This document shows, piece by piece, positions 41,525 to 51,516 of a stretch of 64,000 bases of DNA. Origin of the DNA: Alkalihalobacillus sp. AL-G (GTDB taxonomy: Bacteria > Bacillota > Bacilli > Bacillales > Fictibacillaceae); the NCBI RefSeq assembly GCF_030643805.1, contig NZ_CP094656.1, positions 2,356,001 to 2,420,000 on the forward strand, written 5' to 3'. The notes under the pieces were generated by a model. The model searched no databases and was not told the DNA's origin. It saw only the letters and a program-made list of their open reading frames with translations. Positions within the stretch are counted from its first letter, which is position 1. Each line of letters begins with the position of its first letter. Both the position numbers and the translations under genes were made by a program.

Positions 41525-42787
41525 TTACTCATCGTTTAGTCTCATTATTTCATCTTCAAGCTGTGTCAAACTTGGATCGATATCGAGTGCTCGTTTATAT
41601 AATGCGATTGCTTCGTTTCGTTGACCTATTTCTAACATATATGTTCCATAGTCCTCCAAAAATTCGACCCTATCGTTAAGTCCATTATATGCAGTCTCAT
41701 ATCGTTTTATTGCGATTTCATCGTTTTCAAGTTCTCGGTACGCTTGTGCTATCCTCCAATTGGATTCATGGTCAATGTCGCCGTATCGTTCGACCTCTAT
41801 TCCGAGATCGATCAGTTCCTCATATCGCTCTTCTGTCGCATAAAATGTCATAATAGCAAGACATGCATCTGAATTTGCAGGGTTGATGGACAATGTATGT
41901 TTTAATAATTCTTCGCCTTTTTCAAAATCGTTCATACGAAGCGCCAGTCGTCCAGCTTGCAAGTATAAGTCTTCGTTGAATTCATCTAGCCGGATACCTT
42001 CTAAATAAGTTTCTACTGCTTCTTTATTAGCTCCTTCTTCCTCATACGCTTTTGCTAATAACGGATAAAGGGTCGTGTATTGAGGGTCCAAATCCTTCAG
42101 GCGGTTAAATGCATTAATTGCTTTCTGGTATTCTTCGACCCTGGTTGCGGTTAATCCATACCCGAACCAAGCATCAGGATTCGTTTCTTCATTAATGCCT
42201 TCCTCGTAAAAGCGAAGTGCTTCTTCAAATGCACCCGAACCTGATAAGGATTCAGCTAACCTCAATAAGACTGAAATCCCGTTCATCTCCTTGATGCCCT
42301 GTTCATACAATTCCTGATAATATAAAACACCTCGGTGAAAGTTGCCTTGGAAGAGATAGAATTCTCCTAGGCCGAAACTGACTACCGGTTCATTTGGTGC
42401 ATGGCGTTTGGCTTCAAGAAGTTTTTGCTCCGCTACTTCAGCGAGACCTTGTCTTTCATATAAGTCGGCTGATAACAGCATTGCCTGTAAATACTCTGCA
42501 TCCTCTGAATGAATCGTAGAAAGTAAGTCCAATGCCTCTTCCTCACGATCAACTTCAACATTCAGTTCCGCCGCAAAAACCTTTAGTTCATTGACATCTG
42601 GATAAAATGCGATTAATTCTTCCGTTACATCAATCGCTTCTTCTATAAATCCAAGCTCATAATATAATTGGGCGATCTCAAGAAGGGTCTCGTGATCACT
42701 TTTATCCCTTAGTTGTTTTAAAAGTGCTAAACCCTCTTTGATTTCTCCCTGATCGATTGCTTCGATCGCAGTCTGCAACGTCGGCAT
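41525..42787 (-). CDS. ypiA: TPR-repeat protein YpiA
   Basis: The 420-residue protein is built of about ten tetratricopeptide repeats, for example NPDAWFGYGLTATRVEEYQKAINAFNRL, LYPLLAKAYEEEGANKEAVETYLEG and FLEDYGTYMLEIGQRNEAIALYKRAL. It is acidic, without membrane segments, and should be a cytoplasmic scaffold. ATG 42787 follows AAAGGATG; the ATG at 42796 is in the SD. It comes before ypiB, as in B. subtilis. Confidence 0.9.
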   Translation of the reverse strand: MPTLQTAIEAIDQGEIKEGLALLKQLRDKSDHETLLEIAQLYYELGFIEEAIDVTEELIAFYPDVNELKVFAAELNVEVDREEEALDLLSTIHSEDAEYLQAMLLSADLYERQGLAEVAEQKLLEAKRHAPNEPVVSFGLGEFYLFQGNFHRGVLYYQELYEQGIKEMNGISVLLRLAESLSGSGAFEEALRFYEEGINEETNPDAWFGYGLTATRVEEYQKAINAFNRLKDLDPQYTTLYPLLAKAYEEEGANKEAVETYLEGIRLDEFNEDLYLQAGRLALRMNDFEKGEELLKHTLSINPANSDACLAIMTFYATEERYEELIDLGIEVERYGDIDHESNWRIAQAYRELENDEIAIKRYETAYNGLNDRVEFLEDYGTYMLEIGQRNEAIALYKRALDIDPSLTQLEDEIMRLNDE

Positions 42788-42894
42788 AATGGACATCCTT
42801 TCTATAAATAAAAGCGGGTCTTAATCGGAGTTTCATCTAAATTCATTGCATCCGATGGAAATGTTGAACTGCCTTGACATCCTGTTCGTATGGT

Positions 42895-43803
42895 TCATAA
42901 CAGGTCATTTGACATCGCTCGAAATAGTCCCGGTCGAGTTATTTGCAGTTGCTTCCCTTCCCCAGGATTTATGTAGATGTCATCTCCTACCTTTAGAGCT
43001 GTTCCTTTTCTGACAACTAATACTGGTTGGTTACTTTCATCATACTGAACTCTCGATTGAGCAGCAAGTGGAGTGTCTTGTTCATAAATGACATAATCAA
43101 TATCACACCCTGTAACCCAAGAACCTTTTTGAGGGTATATGCCGAGTTCCTGCAGATGATATTTCGTAAAAGGCTGTTCCGGTAGTGGTAACTGTTTAAT
43201 AGTAGTTATCGACTTTGATTTGGAAACTCTACTCCAACGATCTTGCAGTTGCATTAATCTTTTTTCCTGAAGGGCCAGTTGTTCCCACCCTGCAATGATT
43301 GGAATCGTATAAGGAAAGTTGACGTTTCGAATCCATTCCCAAATGACGGTGTCGATATCTTCTTCCTGCTCGAGGATACCATATATGAAAGGAATCTTTT
43401 TCTTTTGGCATGTACGTATGAGTGATGGTGTAATACGGGTCATTGGAAGCGAAAGTCCGATCACATAATCAATCGGCAATACGGAAAGGTGTTCTACCAA
43501 TCGGTTATACCTGCCCTCTAATTCCTTTGCGAATCGAATCGAAAAAGTCGTGACAACGGTTGTGCACCCTGTACTGATTAATTGTTTACATCTCTTCAAC
43601 AAACTTTCGGTATCCATTCCCTCCAAAGAGAAATCTCTCATCACAAAGCCTGGGATAACATGAAGTCCGCTCGTATTGACGGTCATACATTTCATTTTCA
43701 ATGGGCGTTCTGAAACGTAGCTAACGATTGAATTTTTGACATGAACGTTTTTCTTTTTCGGTTCCTCATCTGTCGTCCATACATTTTCAAGGATATATTC
43801 CAC
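42895..43803 (-). CDS. Amidohydrolase-like protein lacking the HxH metal motif
   Basis: This 302-residue protein reads like a NagA-type amidohydrolase that has lost its active site. The N-terminal beta-sandwich (ILENVWTTDEEPKKKNVHVKNSIVSYVSE) and the entry to the barrel (TSGLHVIPGFVMRDFSLEG) are recognisable, but where relatives have D-x-H-x-H there is MRDFSL. LISTGCTTVVTTFS follows, as in NagA. No later zinc histidines are evident. The C-terminus VLVVRKGTALKVGDDIYINPGEGKQLQI is unlike NagA. It lies between ypiA and aroA, where B. subtilis has no gene. The family is inferred from pattern only. Confidence 0.6.
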   Translation of the reverse strand: MEYILENVWTTDEEPKKKNVHVKNSIVSYVSERPLKMKCMTVNTSGLHVIPGFVMRDFSLEGMDTESLLKRCKQLISTGCTTVVTTFSIRFAKELEGRYNRLVEHLSVLPIDYVIGLSLPMTRITPSLIRTCQKKKIPFIYGILEQEEDIDTVIWEWIRNVNFPYTIPIIAGWEQLALQEKRLMQLQDRWSRVSKSKSITTIKQLPLPEQPFTKYHLQELGIYPQKGSWVTGCDIDYVIYEQDTPLAAQSRVQYDESNQPVLVVRKGTALKVGDDIYINPGEGKQLQITRPGLFRAMSNDLL

Positions 43804-43949
43804 CTGTTCTCCCCCTTTAGCTTTAACGCAGAACTATTACTGACAGGCTATGATAGGACAGACAGGGATAGAACTGGATGACATGTATTCTGGTAACATA
43901 AGTACGATAAATGGGGATCGAGTGAAGTATGGCCATCATAAAGGCTTGT

Positions 43950-44097
43950 ATGATTCCTTTTTTGTGCAAAGGATGCAGGTTGAGGGCATCATAGAGGTTG
44001 AATCGTTCCTTCTTTTGCAAAAGTACAGTTCGAAGGTATCATAGCGCGATTCGTTCCTTTTTTTGCAAAAAGCAGCTCGGGGGCAAAATACTGCGAA
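43950..44097. repeat. Degenerate tandem repeat of about 50 bp
   Basis: The 458-base gap 43804-44261 contains three or more diverged copies of a unit that runs TTCGTTCCTTYTTTTGCAAA, then a CAGTTCGARGG-like part, then CATCATAG or ATCATAGCGCG (starting near 43950, 43998 and 44049). A partial earlier copy ends near 43945. The frames through it are not genes. The rest of the gap shows nothing I can name. Confidence 0.7.
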
Positions 44098-44261
44098 ATA
44101 ACACAAAAAAAAGCCCAGCTCGTTTTCGTAGTAACACGAAAATCCGCCAGGAAAAAGTTCCATTTTCATATGGATAGGAGTGGAGAGAAACCATACTAAC
44201 ATCATTATAACAAGCAATCTTATAAAATCAATATATTTTTAGAAAATTTATATTATTTAAC

Positions 44262-45554
44262 CTATTCAGATTTTAATGAGTCGAGGTCATCAAGAAAACC
44301 AGGGTAGGAAACTTCCAATGAAGGAATCCCGTCGATTGATACTTCATCGGTTGCAATACAAGAGGCCACCGCAAGCATCATCCCGATCCGATGGTCATCA
44401 TTCGTACTGACTGAACCTCCCTTCACCTTCTGGTTCCCTTCAATAATCATTCCGTCCTCTGTAGTTTCAATGACAATTCCAAGCTTCTGCAGCTCTGATG
44501 CAATCGTTTCAATCCTGTCGGTTTCTTTCATGCGTAGTTCAGCCGCATCCTTAATGTAAGTTACACCTGATGCCTGAGTAGCGATCAAAGCGATCATCGG
44601 GATTTCATCGATTAACCTTGGAATCATCTCTCCCCCGATTTCAATGCCTTGCAAAGAGGAATATCCGATCGTAATGTCACCGACAGGCTCGTTATTAAAC
44701 AATCTTTTATTTGTAATAGATATATTTGCATCCATTCTGATCAATATATCAATAATGCCTGTTCGAGTCGGATTCAGGCCTACATCTTTCATTTTTATTT
44801 GGCTGCCTGGTGTGATTGCACCTGCACCGAGAAAAAATGCTGCGGAAGAAATATCACCAGGTACTTCGATGCTTGTTGCTTGTAAATTTTGCCTTCCATT
44901 TGTTCGTACCGTTCTCTCATCGATCATGACCGCCGCTCCGAACGACTTGAGGATTCGCTCTGAATGGTCACGAGAACGGTATGGCTCTGTTACTTTGGTC
45001 ATTCCTTCACTTTGCAAACCACAAAACAGGATCGCTGATTTCACCTGGGCACTTGCAACAGGACTTTCATACGTAATCCCCTTCGTATTCCCGCCAGCAA
45101 TCGTTAACGGTGCAAATTCACCATTCTCCTTGCCTGTTATACTTGCTCCCATCTTTAAAAGCGGCTGAACAACCCGGCCCATCGGACGCCTTCGAATTGA
45201 TGCATCTCCCGTAATTTCAGTATGGATTGGACTGCCAGCCAAGATGCCCGATAAAAGCCGAATCGTCGTACCTGAGTTCCCGACATCTAACGTGTCCTCC
45301 GCTTCTCTAAGACCGGTCCAGCCGTTCCCATGAATCGTCAATGTATCCTTTTGTTCTTCTATGTGAATACCTAATTGTCGGACACAACGTATCGTACTGT
45401 TACAGTCAGCACTGTTCAGGTACCGTTTCACTGTCGTTTTCCCGTTTGCGACCGCTCCAAGCATAATCGCCCTATGCGTGATTGATTTATCCCCAGGCAT
45501 TTTAAGTGTTCCTTTTAAACCCTTTTTATATGGATGCATTGTCACTCGGTCCAT
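44262..45554 (-). CDS. aroA: 3-phosphoshikimate 1-carboxyvinyltransferase (EPSP synthase)
   Basis: This enzyme (called aroE in B. subtilis) makes EPSP from shikimate-3-phosphate and PEP. The 430-residue protein shows LKMPGDKSITHRAIMLGAVANG, the LDVGNSGTTIRLLSG motif, SAQVKSAILFCGL, PGDISSAAFFLGAG, and KETDRIETIASELQKLG. Both the GNSGT and DKSITHR motifs are intact. ATG 45554 follows GGAGATGGAG. A terminator (45634-45666) separates it from hisC, where tyrA would be in B. subtilis. Confidence 0.97.
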   Translation of the reverse strand: MDRVTMHPYKKGLKGTLKMPGDKSITHRAIMLGAVANGKTTVKRYLNSADCNSTIRCVRQLGIHIEEQKDTLTIHGNGWTGLREAEDTLDVGNSGTTIRLLSGILAGSPIHTEITGDASIRRRPMGRVVQPLLKMGASITGKENGEFAPLTIAGGNTKGITYESPVASAQVKSAILFCGLQSEGMTKVTEPYRSRDHSERILKSFGAAVMIDERTVRTNGRQNLQATSIEVPGDISSAAFFLGAGAITPGSQIKMKDVGLNPTRTGIIDILIRMDANISITNKRLFNNEPVGDITIGYSSLQGIEIGGEMIPRLIDEIPMIALIATQASGVTYIKDAAELRMKETDRIETIASELQKLGIVIETTEDGMIIEGNQKVKGGSVSTNDDHRIGMMLAVASCIATDEVSIDGIPSLEVSYPGFLDDLDSLKSE

Positions 45555-45633
45555 TATTTCTCCATCTCCATTTCGTTCAAACATTGTTTAGTATTCGAAA
45601 GCATGACAAGATAATTTCTTTTATGAAAGATTC

Positions 45634-45666
45634 AAAAAGGATTGACTCAAATGAGCCATTCCTTTT
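45634..45666 (-). terminator. Terminator between hisC and aroA
   Basis: AAAGGAATGGCTC and GAGTCAATCCTTTTT pair imperfectly around ATTT. It occupies the position of tyrA in the B. subtilis supraoperon and would separate the trp-hisC transcript from aroA. Confidence 0.7.
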
Positions 45667-45676
45667 AAATAATTGT

Positions 45677-46780
45677 TTATTTTTCGGATTCAGCATCCAG
45701 CCAGTTTGAGAGGCAGTCGATGATTCCCTTGTTTTGTTCCTCGCTTCCGATCGTGATTCGAACAGAGGTTGGAAATCCGAGGGCGTTGCCAGACCGGACA
45801 ATATATCCTTGCTGCAACAGAAATTGAAAAACTTCATCGCCTTGCTTTGTTTTGAAATCTATTAAAATGAAGTTCCCTTGGGACGGATAATAGCCAAGGT
45901 CATACTGCTCGCAAAAGTGCTCATATAAATCCATTCCTTCTCGATTGCGAATTCGACACATTTCAATATACTCAAGATGATCCAGTGCAGAAATCGCGGC
46001 TCTTTGTGCAACTCTAGAGGTGTTGAACGGCTCGCGGACAGGATCGACGACACTGATTAAATCCTCATGTGCCACACCGTACCCGATTCGTAAAGAAGCG
46101 AGTCCGAATGCCTTTGAAAAGGTTCGGAAAACAACAAGATTCGGATAATCACGCTGCAAGGCAAGGGTATCTGGATAATCCTCTGCAACAACATACTCAC
46201 AATACGCTTCATCACAGGCAACGATAACGTCTTTAGGGACACGTTCTAAAAAAGATACCAACTTTTCCTTAGAAACATATGTACCTGTCGGGTTGTTCGG
46301 ACTGCAAATCCAAACAATCTTCGTGTTTTCATCGATTGCTTCATACATTTCGTCGAGATCATGGTGGCCTTGATCGTCCAATGCAATTTCTCGGATTTCT
46401 GCCCCTTCAATAACAGAATTATGACGATACTGTGGAAATGTAGGCTTAGCCATAACCGTATTCGTATCAGGGCTAAGGTACGTCCTACAAAACATCTCTA
46501 CAACCTCATCAGACCCATTTCCAAATAAAATTTGCCTCGGTAGAACACCGAGATAATGTGCCAGCTTATCCCGAATTTCTGCTGCGTACCCGTCTGGATA
46601 AATCGAAACCCGATCGAGTTCATCCATTACCGCATCTTTAACAGCTGGAGCACAACCGAAAGGATTTTCATTCGACGCTAATTTTGTTACTGAAGTAAGC
46701 CCGAGCTCACGCTTTACCTCTTCAATTGGTTTACCTGGTTGATAAGCCTTCAATGTTAAAATCTGTTCCTTTGCTTTCAC
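45677..46780 (-). CDS. hisC: Histidinol-phosphate aminotransferase
   Basis: This PLP enzyme acts in histidine synthesis and, in Bacillus, also transaminates prephenate-derived tyrosine and phenylalanine precursors. The 367 residues include KLASNENPFGC, FGNGSDEVV, CSPNNPTGTYVS, DEAYCEYV, and the Schiff-base lysine in VVFRTFSKAFGLASLRIGYG. It follows trpA in the supraoperon, as in B. subtilis. Confidence 0.97.
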   Translation of the reverse strand: MKAKEQILTLKAYQPGKPIEEVKRELGLTSVTKLASNENPFGCAPAVKDAVMDELDRVSIYPDGYAAEIRDKLAHYLGVLPRQILFGNGSDEVVEMFCRTYLSPDTNTVMAKPTFPQYRHNSVIEGAEIREIALDDQGHHDLDEMYEAIDENTKIVWICSPNNPTGTYVSKEKLVSFLERVPKDVIVACDEAYCEYVVAEDYPDTLALQRDYPNLVVFRTFSKAFGLASLRIGYGVAHEDLISVVDPVREPFNTSRVAQRAAISALDHLEYIEMCRIRNREGMDLYEHFCEQYDLGYYPSQGNFILIDFKTKQGDEVFQFLLQQGYIVRSGNALGFPTSVRITIGSEEQNKGIIDCLSNWLDAESEK

Positions 46781-46821
46781 GTCTACACCTCATAACCTTG
46801 AATAAGAATCGCCCTTCTGCC

Positions 46822-46839
46822 TTGTTCAAAAAGTTGACG
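46822..46839. repeat. End fragment of the MITE-like repeat inside the trpA stop region
   Basis: TTGTTCAAAAAGTTGACG matches the terminal sequence of the element at 12473 (GTTCAAAAAAGTAGACG). It supplies the last codons (Ser-Ser-Thr-Phe) and TGA stop of trpA. Confidence 0.45.
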
Positions 46840-47638
46840 ATTTAGAAGGAAGAAGGGAACCTACATAACTTTTAAAAGATTCTTTCCAATTCTCTGTTTC
46901 CATTCCACTTGAAACAGATTGAAGCTCTTCTGCTTTACGGATTAAAGAACTACCGATAATCACGCCATCGCAAATTTTGCTTACTTCTTCAAATTGCTCG
47001 CGGCTTGAAATTCCAAACCCCAATGCTACTGGTACGTTCGAATAAAACTTAGCTTCCTGTACTAACCGTTGTACCTCGGGATGAAAGGCATTCCGTTCAC
47101 CGGTTACACCAAGTGATGATACGCAATATAAGAAGCCTTCTGCATTTTGAGAGATTTTAATCAACCGTTCCGGAGAGGTCGTCGGTGCAACCAGTGAGAT
47201 GCAACAGATGCGACTATCCTTGCATCCATTTCGAAGCGACTCACTTTCCTCAAACGGGAGGTCGGGAACAAGCAGTCCGTCGATACCGTATTCATTCATT
47301 TTGTCGATCACATGCTGTTGTCCTAATTGTAGCAAAAGATTGTAATAAGTAAACAGAACAATAGGGATGTGGAGTCCTGATTTTCGCATTTTTCCAACCA
47401 TTTTCATTGCTTTCTCAAGATTCATACCACCCTTAAGGGCGCGCTTCGCAGCCTCCTGAATGACCGGTCCATCCGCAAGTGGATCGGAATAAGGGATTCC
47501 AATTTCGAGTACATCGGCACCCTCCTCCTGTAATAGAAGAGCCAAGTCAATCGTATCGGCTTCAGTAGGATCTCCTGCCATCAGAAACGGGATGAATATC
47601 GGTTCTTTTTTATTCCTTATTTGATCAAACCTGTTCAT
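46826..47638 (-). CDS. trpA: Tryptophan synthase alpha chain
   Basis: TrpA cleaves indole-3-glycerol phosphate to indole, which passes to TrpB. The 270-residue TIM barrel shows [34 protein letters not shown] with catalytic Glu and Asp, [13 protein letters not shown], and [14 protein letters not shown] 47638 with AAAGGGGGG is chosen; the longer frame to 47839 runs through trpB. It overlaps trpB by 14 bases. The last residues come from a repeat-like sequence. Confidence 0.96.
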   Translation of the reverse strand: MNRFDQIRNKKEPIFIPFLMAGDPTEADTIDLALLLQEEGADVLEIGIPYSDPLADGPVIQEAAKRALKGGMNLEKAMKMVGKMRKSGLHIPIVLFTYYNLLLQLGQQHVIDKMNEYGIDGLLVPDLPFEESESLRNGCKDSRICCISLVAPTTSPERLIKISQNAEGFLYCVSSLGVTGERNAFHPEVQRLVQEAKFYSNVPVALGFGISSREQFEEVSKICDGVIIGSSLIRKAEELQSVSSGMETENWKESFKSYVGSLLPSKSSTF

Positions 47639-48833
47639 TTGCTTTCCCCCCTTTGATGATATTAATGAGTGTGGAGACATCTTTGTCGCCTCTTCCTGAT
47701 AAACAAATGACAATTGCTTCCTCACTTCCTCGTGAAGCGGCTTCTTTAAACCCTTGTGCAAGGGCATGTGCGCTCTCGATCGCTGGTAGAATCCCTTCAT
47801 GTTCACATAAAACCTGCAACGCTTCAATTGCTTCGGCATCAGTTATCGTTTTATACGTCGCTCGCCCGCTCTCTGCTAAATGGGCATGCTCCGGACCAAC
47901 ACCTGGATAATCCAAACCAGCCGAAATCGAATAAGGTTCCATAATTTGTCCATATGCATCCTGAATTAAATACGTCATCGATCCATGAATGACACCGATA
48001 GAACCTTTTGTGATCGATGCCGCATGTTTCGGTGTATCCGTACCGAGACCCGCTGCCTCTACTCCGATCAATTCAACCGAATCCTCAAGAAACGGATGAA
48101 AGATCCCCATCGCATTACTGCCACCTCCGACACAAGCGATAATGGCATCCGGAAGTCTCTTTACTTGATTTAAAAATTGCTCCCTCGTCTCTGTACCGAT
48201 AATAGATTGCAAGTCCCGTACGATGGTCGGGTAAGGATGTGGACCTACGACAGAGCCGATACAATAGAACGTATCCTGTACAGAGCCTGCCCAGTAACGG
48301 ATCGCTTCATTGGTTGCATCCTTTAACGTCCGGCTCCCACTAGCAACAGGCACTACGTCAGCACCTAGCAGTTGCATTCGGAATACATTCAATGATTGTC
48401 GTTGGATATCCTCCTCACCCATAAAAACGGTGCAGGATAAACCGTACCTTGCGCAAGCGGTCGCAACAGCGACCCCGTGTTGACCCGCACCGGTTTCTGC
48501 AACAACTTTCCGTTTATTCATCCTTTTTGCAAGAAGGACCTGCCCTATTGCATTATTGATTTTATGGGCGCCAGTATGGTTTAAATCTTCCCTTTTCAAA
48601 TAAATGGATGCCCCACCGAGCAGCTCCGTACAATTTTGTGCATAGGTCAGCGGGGTTGGACGTCCAGAATAATCGACAAGCTCCTTTTCAAGCTGCTTCA
48701 AGAAAGTGGAATCCTTCATCGCTTCCTGAAATGCTAGCTCTAGTTCCTCAAGAGCGTACATTAATGTTTCAGGCACGAACCTACCTCCGAATCGACCGAA
48801 TCGTCCATGTTCACTTGGAATGGTTATAGTCAA
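47625..48833 (-). CDS. trpB: Tryptophan synthase beta chain
   Basis: TrpB joins indole and serine using PLP. The 402 residues include [20 protein letters not shown], the Schiff-base lysine in [26 protein letters not shown], and the phosphate loop GGGSNAMG. It overlaps trpF upstream by 23 bases and trpA downstream by 14. Confidence 0.98.
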   Translation of the reverse strand: MTITIPSEHGRFGRFGGRFVPETLMYALEELELAFQEAMKDSTFLKQLEKELVDYSGRPTPLTYAQNCTELLGGASIYLKREDLNHTGAHKINNAIGQVLLAKRMNKRKVVAETGAGQHGVAVATACARYGLSCTVFMGEEDIQRQSLNVFRMQLLGADVVPVASGSRTLKDATNEAIRYWAGSVQDTFYCIGSVVGPHPYPTIVRDLQSIIGTETREQFLNQVKRLPDAIIACVGGGSNAMGIFHPFLEDSVELIGVEAAGLGTDTPKHAASITKGSIGVIHGSMTYLIQDAYGQIMEPYSISAGLDYPGVGPEHAHLAESGRATYKTITDAEAIEALQVLCEHEGILPAIESAHALAQGFKEAASRGSEEAIVICLSGRGDKDVSTLINIIKGGKANEQV

Positions 48834-49467
48834 AATTTTTCATCCTTTCTATGAGTAAATTTAACAATGTATCGTCCTTTCGATTTCCTTTTTCGACTCC
48901 ACTGGATAAATCAATGCCGTATGGCTGAAAGGTTAGACATTCCGTAACATTTTCCGGTGTAATCCCACCAGCAATAAAACACCGCTTTTGTTCGAGATTG
49001 GCAAGCTTGCTATATGCAGGAATCGTACTCCAGTCAAAACTTAGTCCAGTGCCGCCTCTTTTACCAGGAACTTTCGTATCGATTACAAATCCATCAACTG
49101 CATCCATGTACTTGTCCATCATCGTAAGAGATTTTTCAGAATGTGGAATCGCCTTCCAAATTTCAATATTCATCTTGTTCCGAATCTGTTCGATCAAGTC
49201 GGTATCCTCATCACCATGAAGCTGAATGACATCAAACTTAACCAGTTCGCAGGTATGGACAATTTCTTCTAAACTCAAATCAACCAATACAGCGACCTGC
49301 TTCATGCTGGATTTAACCTTGGACTTATCGATTATCGTACGGACGTGTTCAGGGGTGACCCGCCTTTTGCTCGGTGCCAAAACAAATCCAGCATAATCAA
49401 TCTCATGTTTCGCAATCCGCTCATACTCTTGAATCGTTTGAATCCCACAAATCTTTAGAGCGGTCAT
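48811..49467 (-). CDS. trpF: Phosphoribosylanthranilate isomerase
   Basis: TrpF isomerises phosphoribosylanthranilate in tryptophan synthesis. The 218-residue barrel starts LKICGIQT (catalytic Cys), has [24 protein letters not shown] (catalytic Asp region), and [11 protein letters not shown] near the end. ATG 49467 overlaps the trpC stop by 4 bases. Confidence 0.96.
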   Translation of the reverse strand: MTALKICGIQTIQEYERIAKHEIDYAGFVLAPSKRRVTPEHVRTIIDKSKVKSSMKQVAVLVDLSLEEIVHTCELVKFDVIQLHGDEDTDLIEQIRNKMNIEIWKAIPHSEKSLTMMDKYMDAVDGFVIDTKVPGKRGGTGLSFDWSTIPAYSKLANLEQKRCFIAGGITPENVTECLTFQPYGIDLSSGVEKGNRKDDTLLNLLIERMKNFDYNHSK

Positions 49468-50231
49468 ATTGAAATTCGATCCTCGAGAAGGCAACATACT
49501 GCCTCATTAATATCCTTTGATTTCATTAACGATTCCCCAACAAGAACAGCAGAGGCACTGACTTTTTTTACATATTGAATATCAGCATTCGTTTGAATTC
49601 CGCTTTCACTTACGAACGGTATATGATCCGGTAACATTCGTGAAATCCTCAACGTATTTTCAAGGTTCGTATCAAACGTTTCGAGGTTACGATTATTGAT
49701 GCCGATTAAATCGGGAGTGAAAAAGTCTAGGATCCTCATAAGCTCCTCCTCGGTATGAACCTCTAGGAGTACCTCCAATCCGAGTTCACTTGCATACTCA
49801 TAAAGCTCCTTAGCTTTTTCAACTTGTAATGCTGCAGCGATCAACAGAACGGCATCTGCTCCAATCGCTTTACTTTCCTCCAATTGGATCCGATCGATAA
49901 TAAAATCCTTGCGCAAGATGGGAAGGTCAACGGCTCGTTTGATTTGGGTCAGAAAGGTGGGATTCCCTTGAAAAAAAGTCCGATCAGTAATAACCGAAAT
50001 CGCATCAACCTGACTTGACGCATACTCGACAGCAATCGCAACAGGGTCAAAGTCCTTCCGGATCACACCTTTAGATGGAGAGGCTTTTTTCACCTCAGCT
50101 ATAAGTGCGACATCACGTGAGCGATCTTTTATTGCATCAATCAGTGAACGACTTGTAAACTTACCGGTGTATACGGGCTTTTCTAATGTTTTGATCTCTT
50201 CTTGTTTTACTTCAATGATTTGCTTAAGCAT
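49464..50231 (-). CDS. trpC: Indole-3-glycerol phosphate synthase
   Basis: TrpC closes the indole ring. The 255-residue barrel has LIAEVKKASPSKGVIRKDFDPVAIA, LPILRKDFIIDRIQLEESKAIGADAVLLI, IGINNRNLETFDTNLENT, and VSESGIQTNADIQ. ATG 50231 overlaps the trpD stop (ATGCTTAA), so translation is coupled; the GTG 6 bases upstream is less likely. Confidence 0.97.
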   Translation of the reverse strand: MLKQIIEVKQEEIKTLEKPVYTGKFTSRSLIDAIKDRSRDVALIAEVKKASPSKGVIRKDFDPVAIAVEYASSQVDAISVITDRTFFQGNPTFLTQIKRAVDLPILRKDFIIDRIQLEESKAIGADAVLLIAAALQVEKAKELYEYASELGLEVLLEVHTEEELMRILDFFTPDLIGINNRNLETFDTNLENTLRISRMLPDHIPFVSESGIQTNADIQYVKKVSASAVLVGESLMKSKDINEAVCCLLEDRISI

Positions 50232-51252
50232 AGACACGATTCATCCCCCGTGATCCCGACATTTTCAAATAATGGTCCCACACATTTCCGGAGTCGATTG
50301 CCTGTTTGGAAAGCTTTACACCGGCTTCGAGTGATTGAACCTTATCCGCTACAACAAGACCGACCGCAGCATTCAACACGACGATCTCAATTGCAGAACG
50401 GTTAGCTTTTCCTTTGAAAATGTTCTGAATCAATGCCGCACTATCAGAGGAAGACGAAATCGAAAGCTCCATTAAATTCCCCTTTACAAGACCAACGTCC
50501 GTCGGATCGATTTTAACCTTTTTAATCGATTGTGGAGTTACTTCCAATAACGTAGAGGTTGTTGTAATCGAACATTCGTCAAGTCCATCATCACCTGTTA
50601 CGACCATCACTTTTTGCATTCCGATTCGTTGCGCTACAGCTGCTATTTTCCCAGCTAGAATAGGGTCGGCTACACCGAGCAACTGACGTTGACACGATGC
50701 AGGATTGCAAAGTGGACCTAGGATGTTGAATACGGTTCGAAAGCCGATTTCCTTTCGTGGATTGACTGCATGCTTCATTGCAGCATGATAATTTGGTGCA
50801 TAGAGAAAACACATCGAATGTTCTTCCAACGCCTGCAAAGCTTCCTCTCGGTCTAATTGAATCGGGATATTCAAATGCTCCAAGACATCAGCACTTCCGC
50901 TTTTAGATGAAAATGCACGATTACCGTGTTTCGCGACTTTTACCCCAATTGATGCCATAACAATCGCAGCTGCTGTGGAAATATTAAAGGTTCCTGCTCC
51001 ATCTCCGCCGGTTCCACACGTATCGACTACGTTATCAAACGGGGTCGAAAATGGGACCGCATGTTTTCTCATCGATTTAACAAAGCCAGTCAGCTCATCA
51101 ATCGTTTCACCTCGAAAACGGAGTAGTGTCAATAAACTTGCGACTTGGTTCTCAGTAGCAACACCTGTCATGATGTCATCCATCAGAGCCCTCGACTCCG
51201 CTTCCGTATAGGTCGACCCGTTGATTCCTTTAGATAATAGATTTTTAAACAT
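50224..51252 (-). CDS. trpD: Anthranilate phosphoribosyltransferase
   Basis: TrpD joins anthranilate to PRPP. The 342-residue protein shows the PRPP loop VDTCGTGGDGAGTFNIST, KHGNRAFSSKSGSADVLE, and FLYAPNYHAAMKHAVNPRKEIGFRTVFNILGPL. The SD is GAAAGGAGA. It is the first gene after the trp leader: trpE is absent between the attenuator and this gene. Confidence 0.97.
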   Translation of the reverse strand: MFKNLLSKGINGSTYTEAESRALMDDIMTGVATENQVASLLTLLRFRGETIDELTGFVKSMRKHAVPFSTPFDNVVDTCGTGGDGAGTFNISTAAAIVMASIGVKVAKHGNRAFSSKSGSADVLEHLNIPIQLDREEALQALEEHSMCFLYAPNYHAAMKHAVNPRKEIGFRTVFNILGPLCNPASCQRQLLGVADPILAGKIAAVAQRIGMQKVMVVTGDDGLDECSITTTSTLLEVTPQSIKKVKIDPTDVGLVKGNLMELSISSSSDSAALIQNIFKGKANRSAIEIVVLNAAVGLVVADKVQSLEAGVKLSKQAIDSGNVWDHYLKMSGSRGMNRVYA

Positions 51253-51311
51253 TAGTGTCTCCTTTCATCCGTATTCAGCATTTTCGCTCATGTTTTCGGA
51301 TAAAAAGAAAT

Positions 51312-51353
51312 TCATGGTGGTTGAAAACAATTTGGATAGGAATTGGTAAACAT
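51312..51353 (-). other. Short 13-residue reading frame in the trp leader region
   Basis: GGGAGTGTG precedes an ATG at 51353 and a 13-residue frame that ends in TGA. It lies between the attenuator and trpD, where trpE should start. It may be a leftover of a deleted trpE start region or a leader peptide; it does not resemble a trpE N-terminus and has no Trp codon. Confidence 0.3.
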
Positions 51354-51453
51354 GCTCTATCACACTCCCTTTGAAAAAAGAAGATCAGATAGAGTTGAGT
51401 GGTGTGAGGTGGTATTGGGGATGAAGAAAATCATTGAATACTTTCTTCATATA

Positions 51454-51489
51454 CAAAAAACTCCTATGGCAAAGAAAGGCCATGGGAGT
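51454..51489 (-). terminator. trp attenuator (intrinsic terminator)
   Basis: ACTCC(C)ATGGC and GCCATAGGAGT pair around CTTTCTTT and are followed by TTTTTTG on the minus strand, 30 bases after the GAG cluster. TRAP bound to the GAG repeats would favour this hairpin. Confidence 0.85.
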
Positions 51490-51516
51490 ATACTTAAAAA
51501 ACTAGTTTAACCCTTG

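Noticed and set aside
46826-47839. Long form of trpA (337 codons)
   Set aside because: The first 67 codons lie inside trpB in another frame. The ATG at 47638 with a strong SD gives the normal TrpA length.
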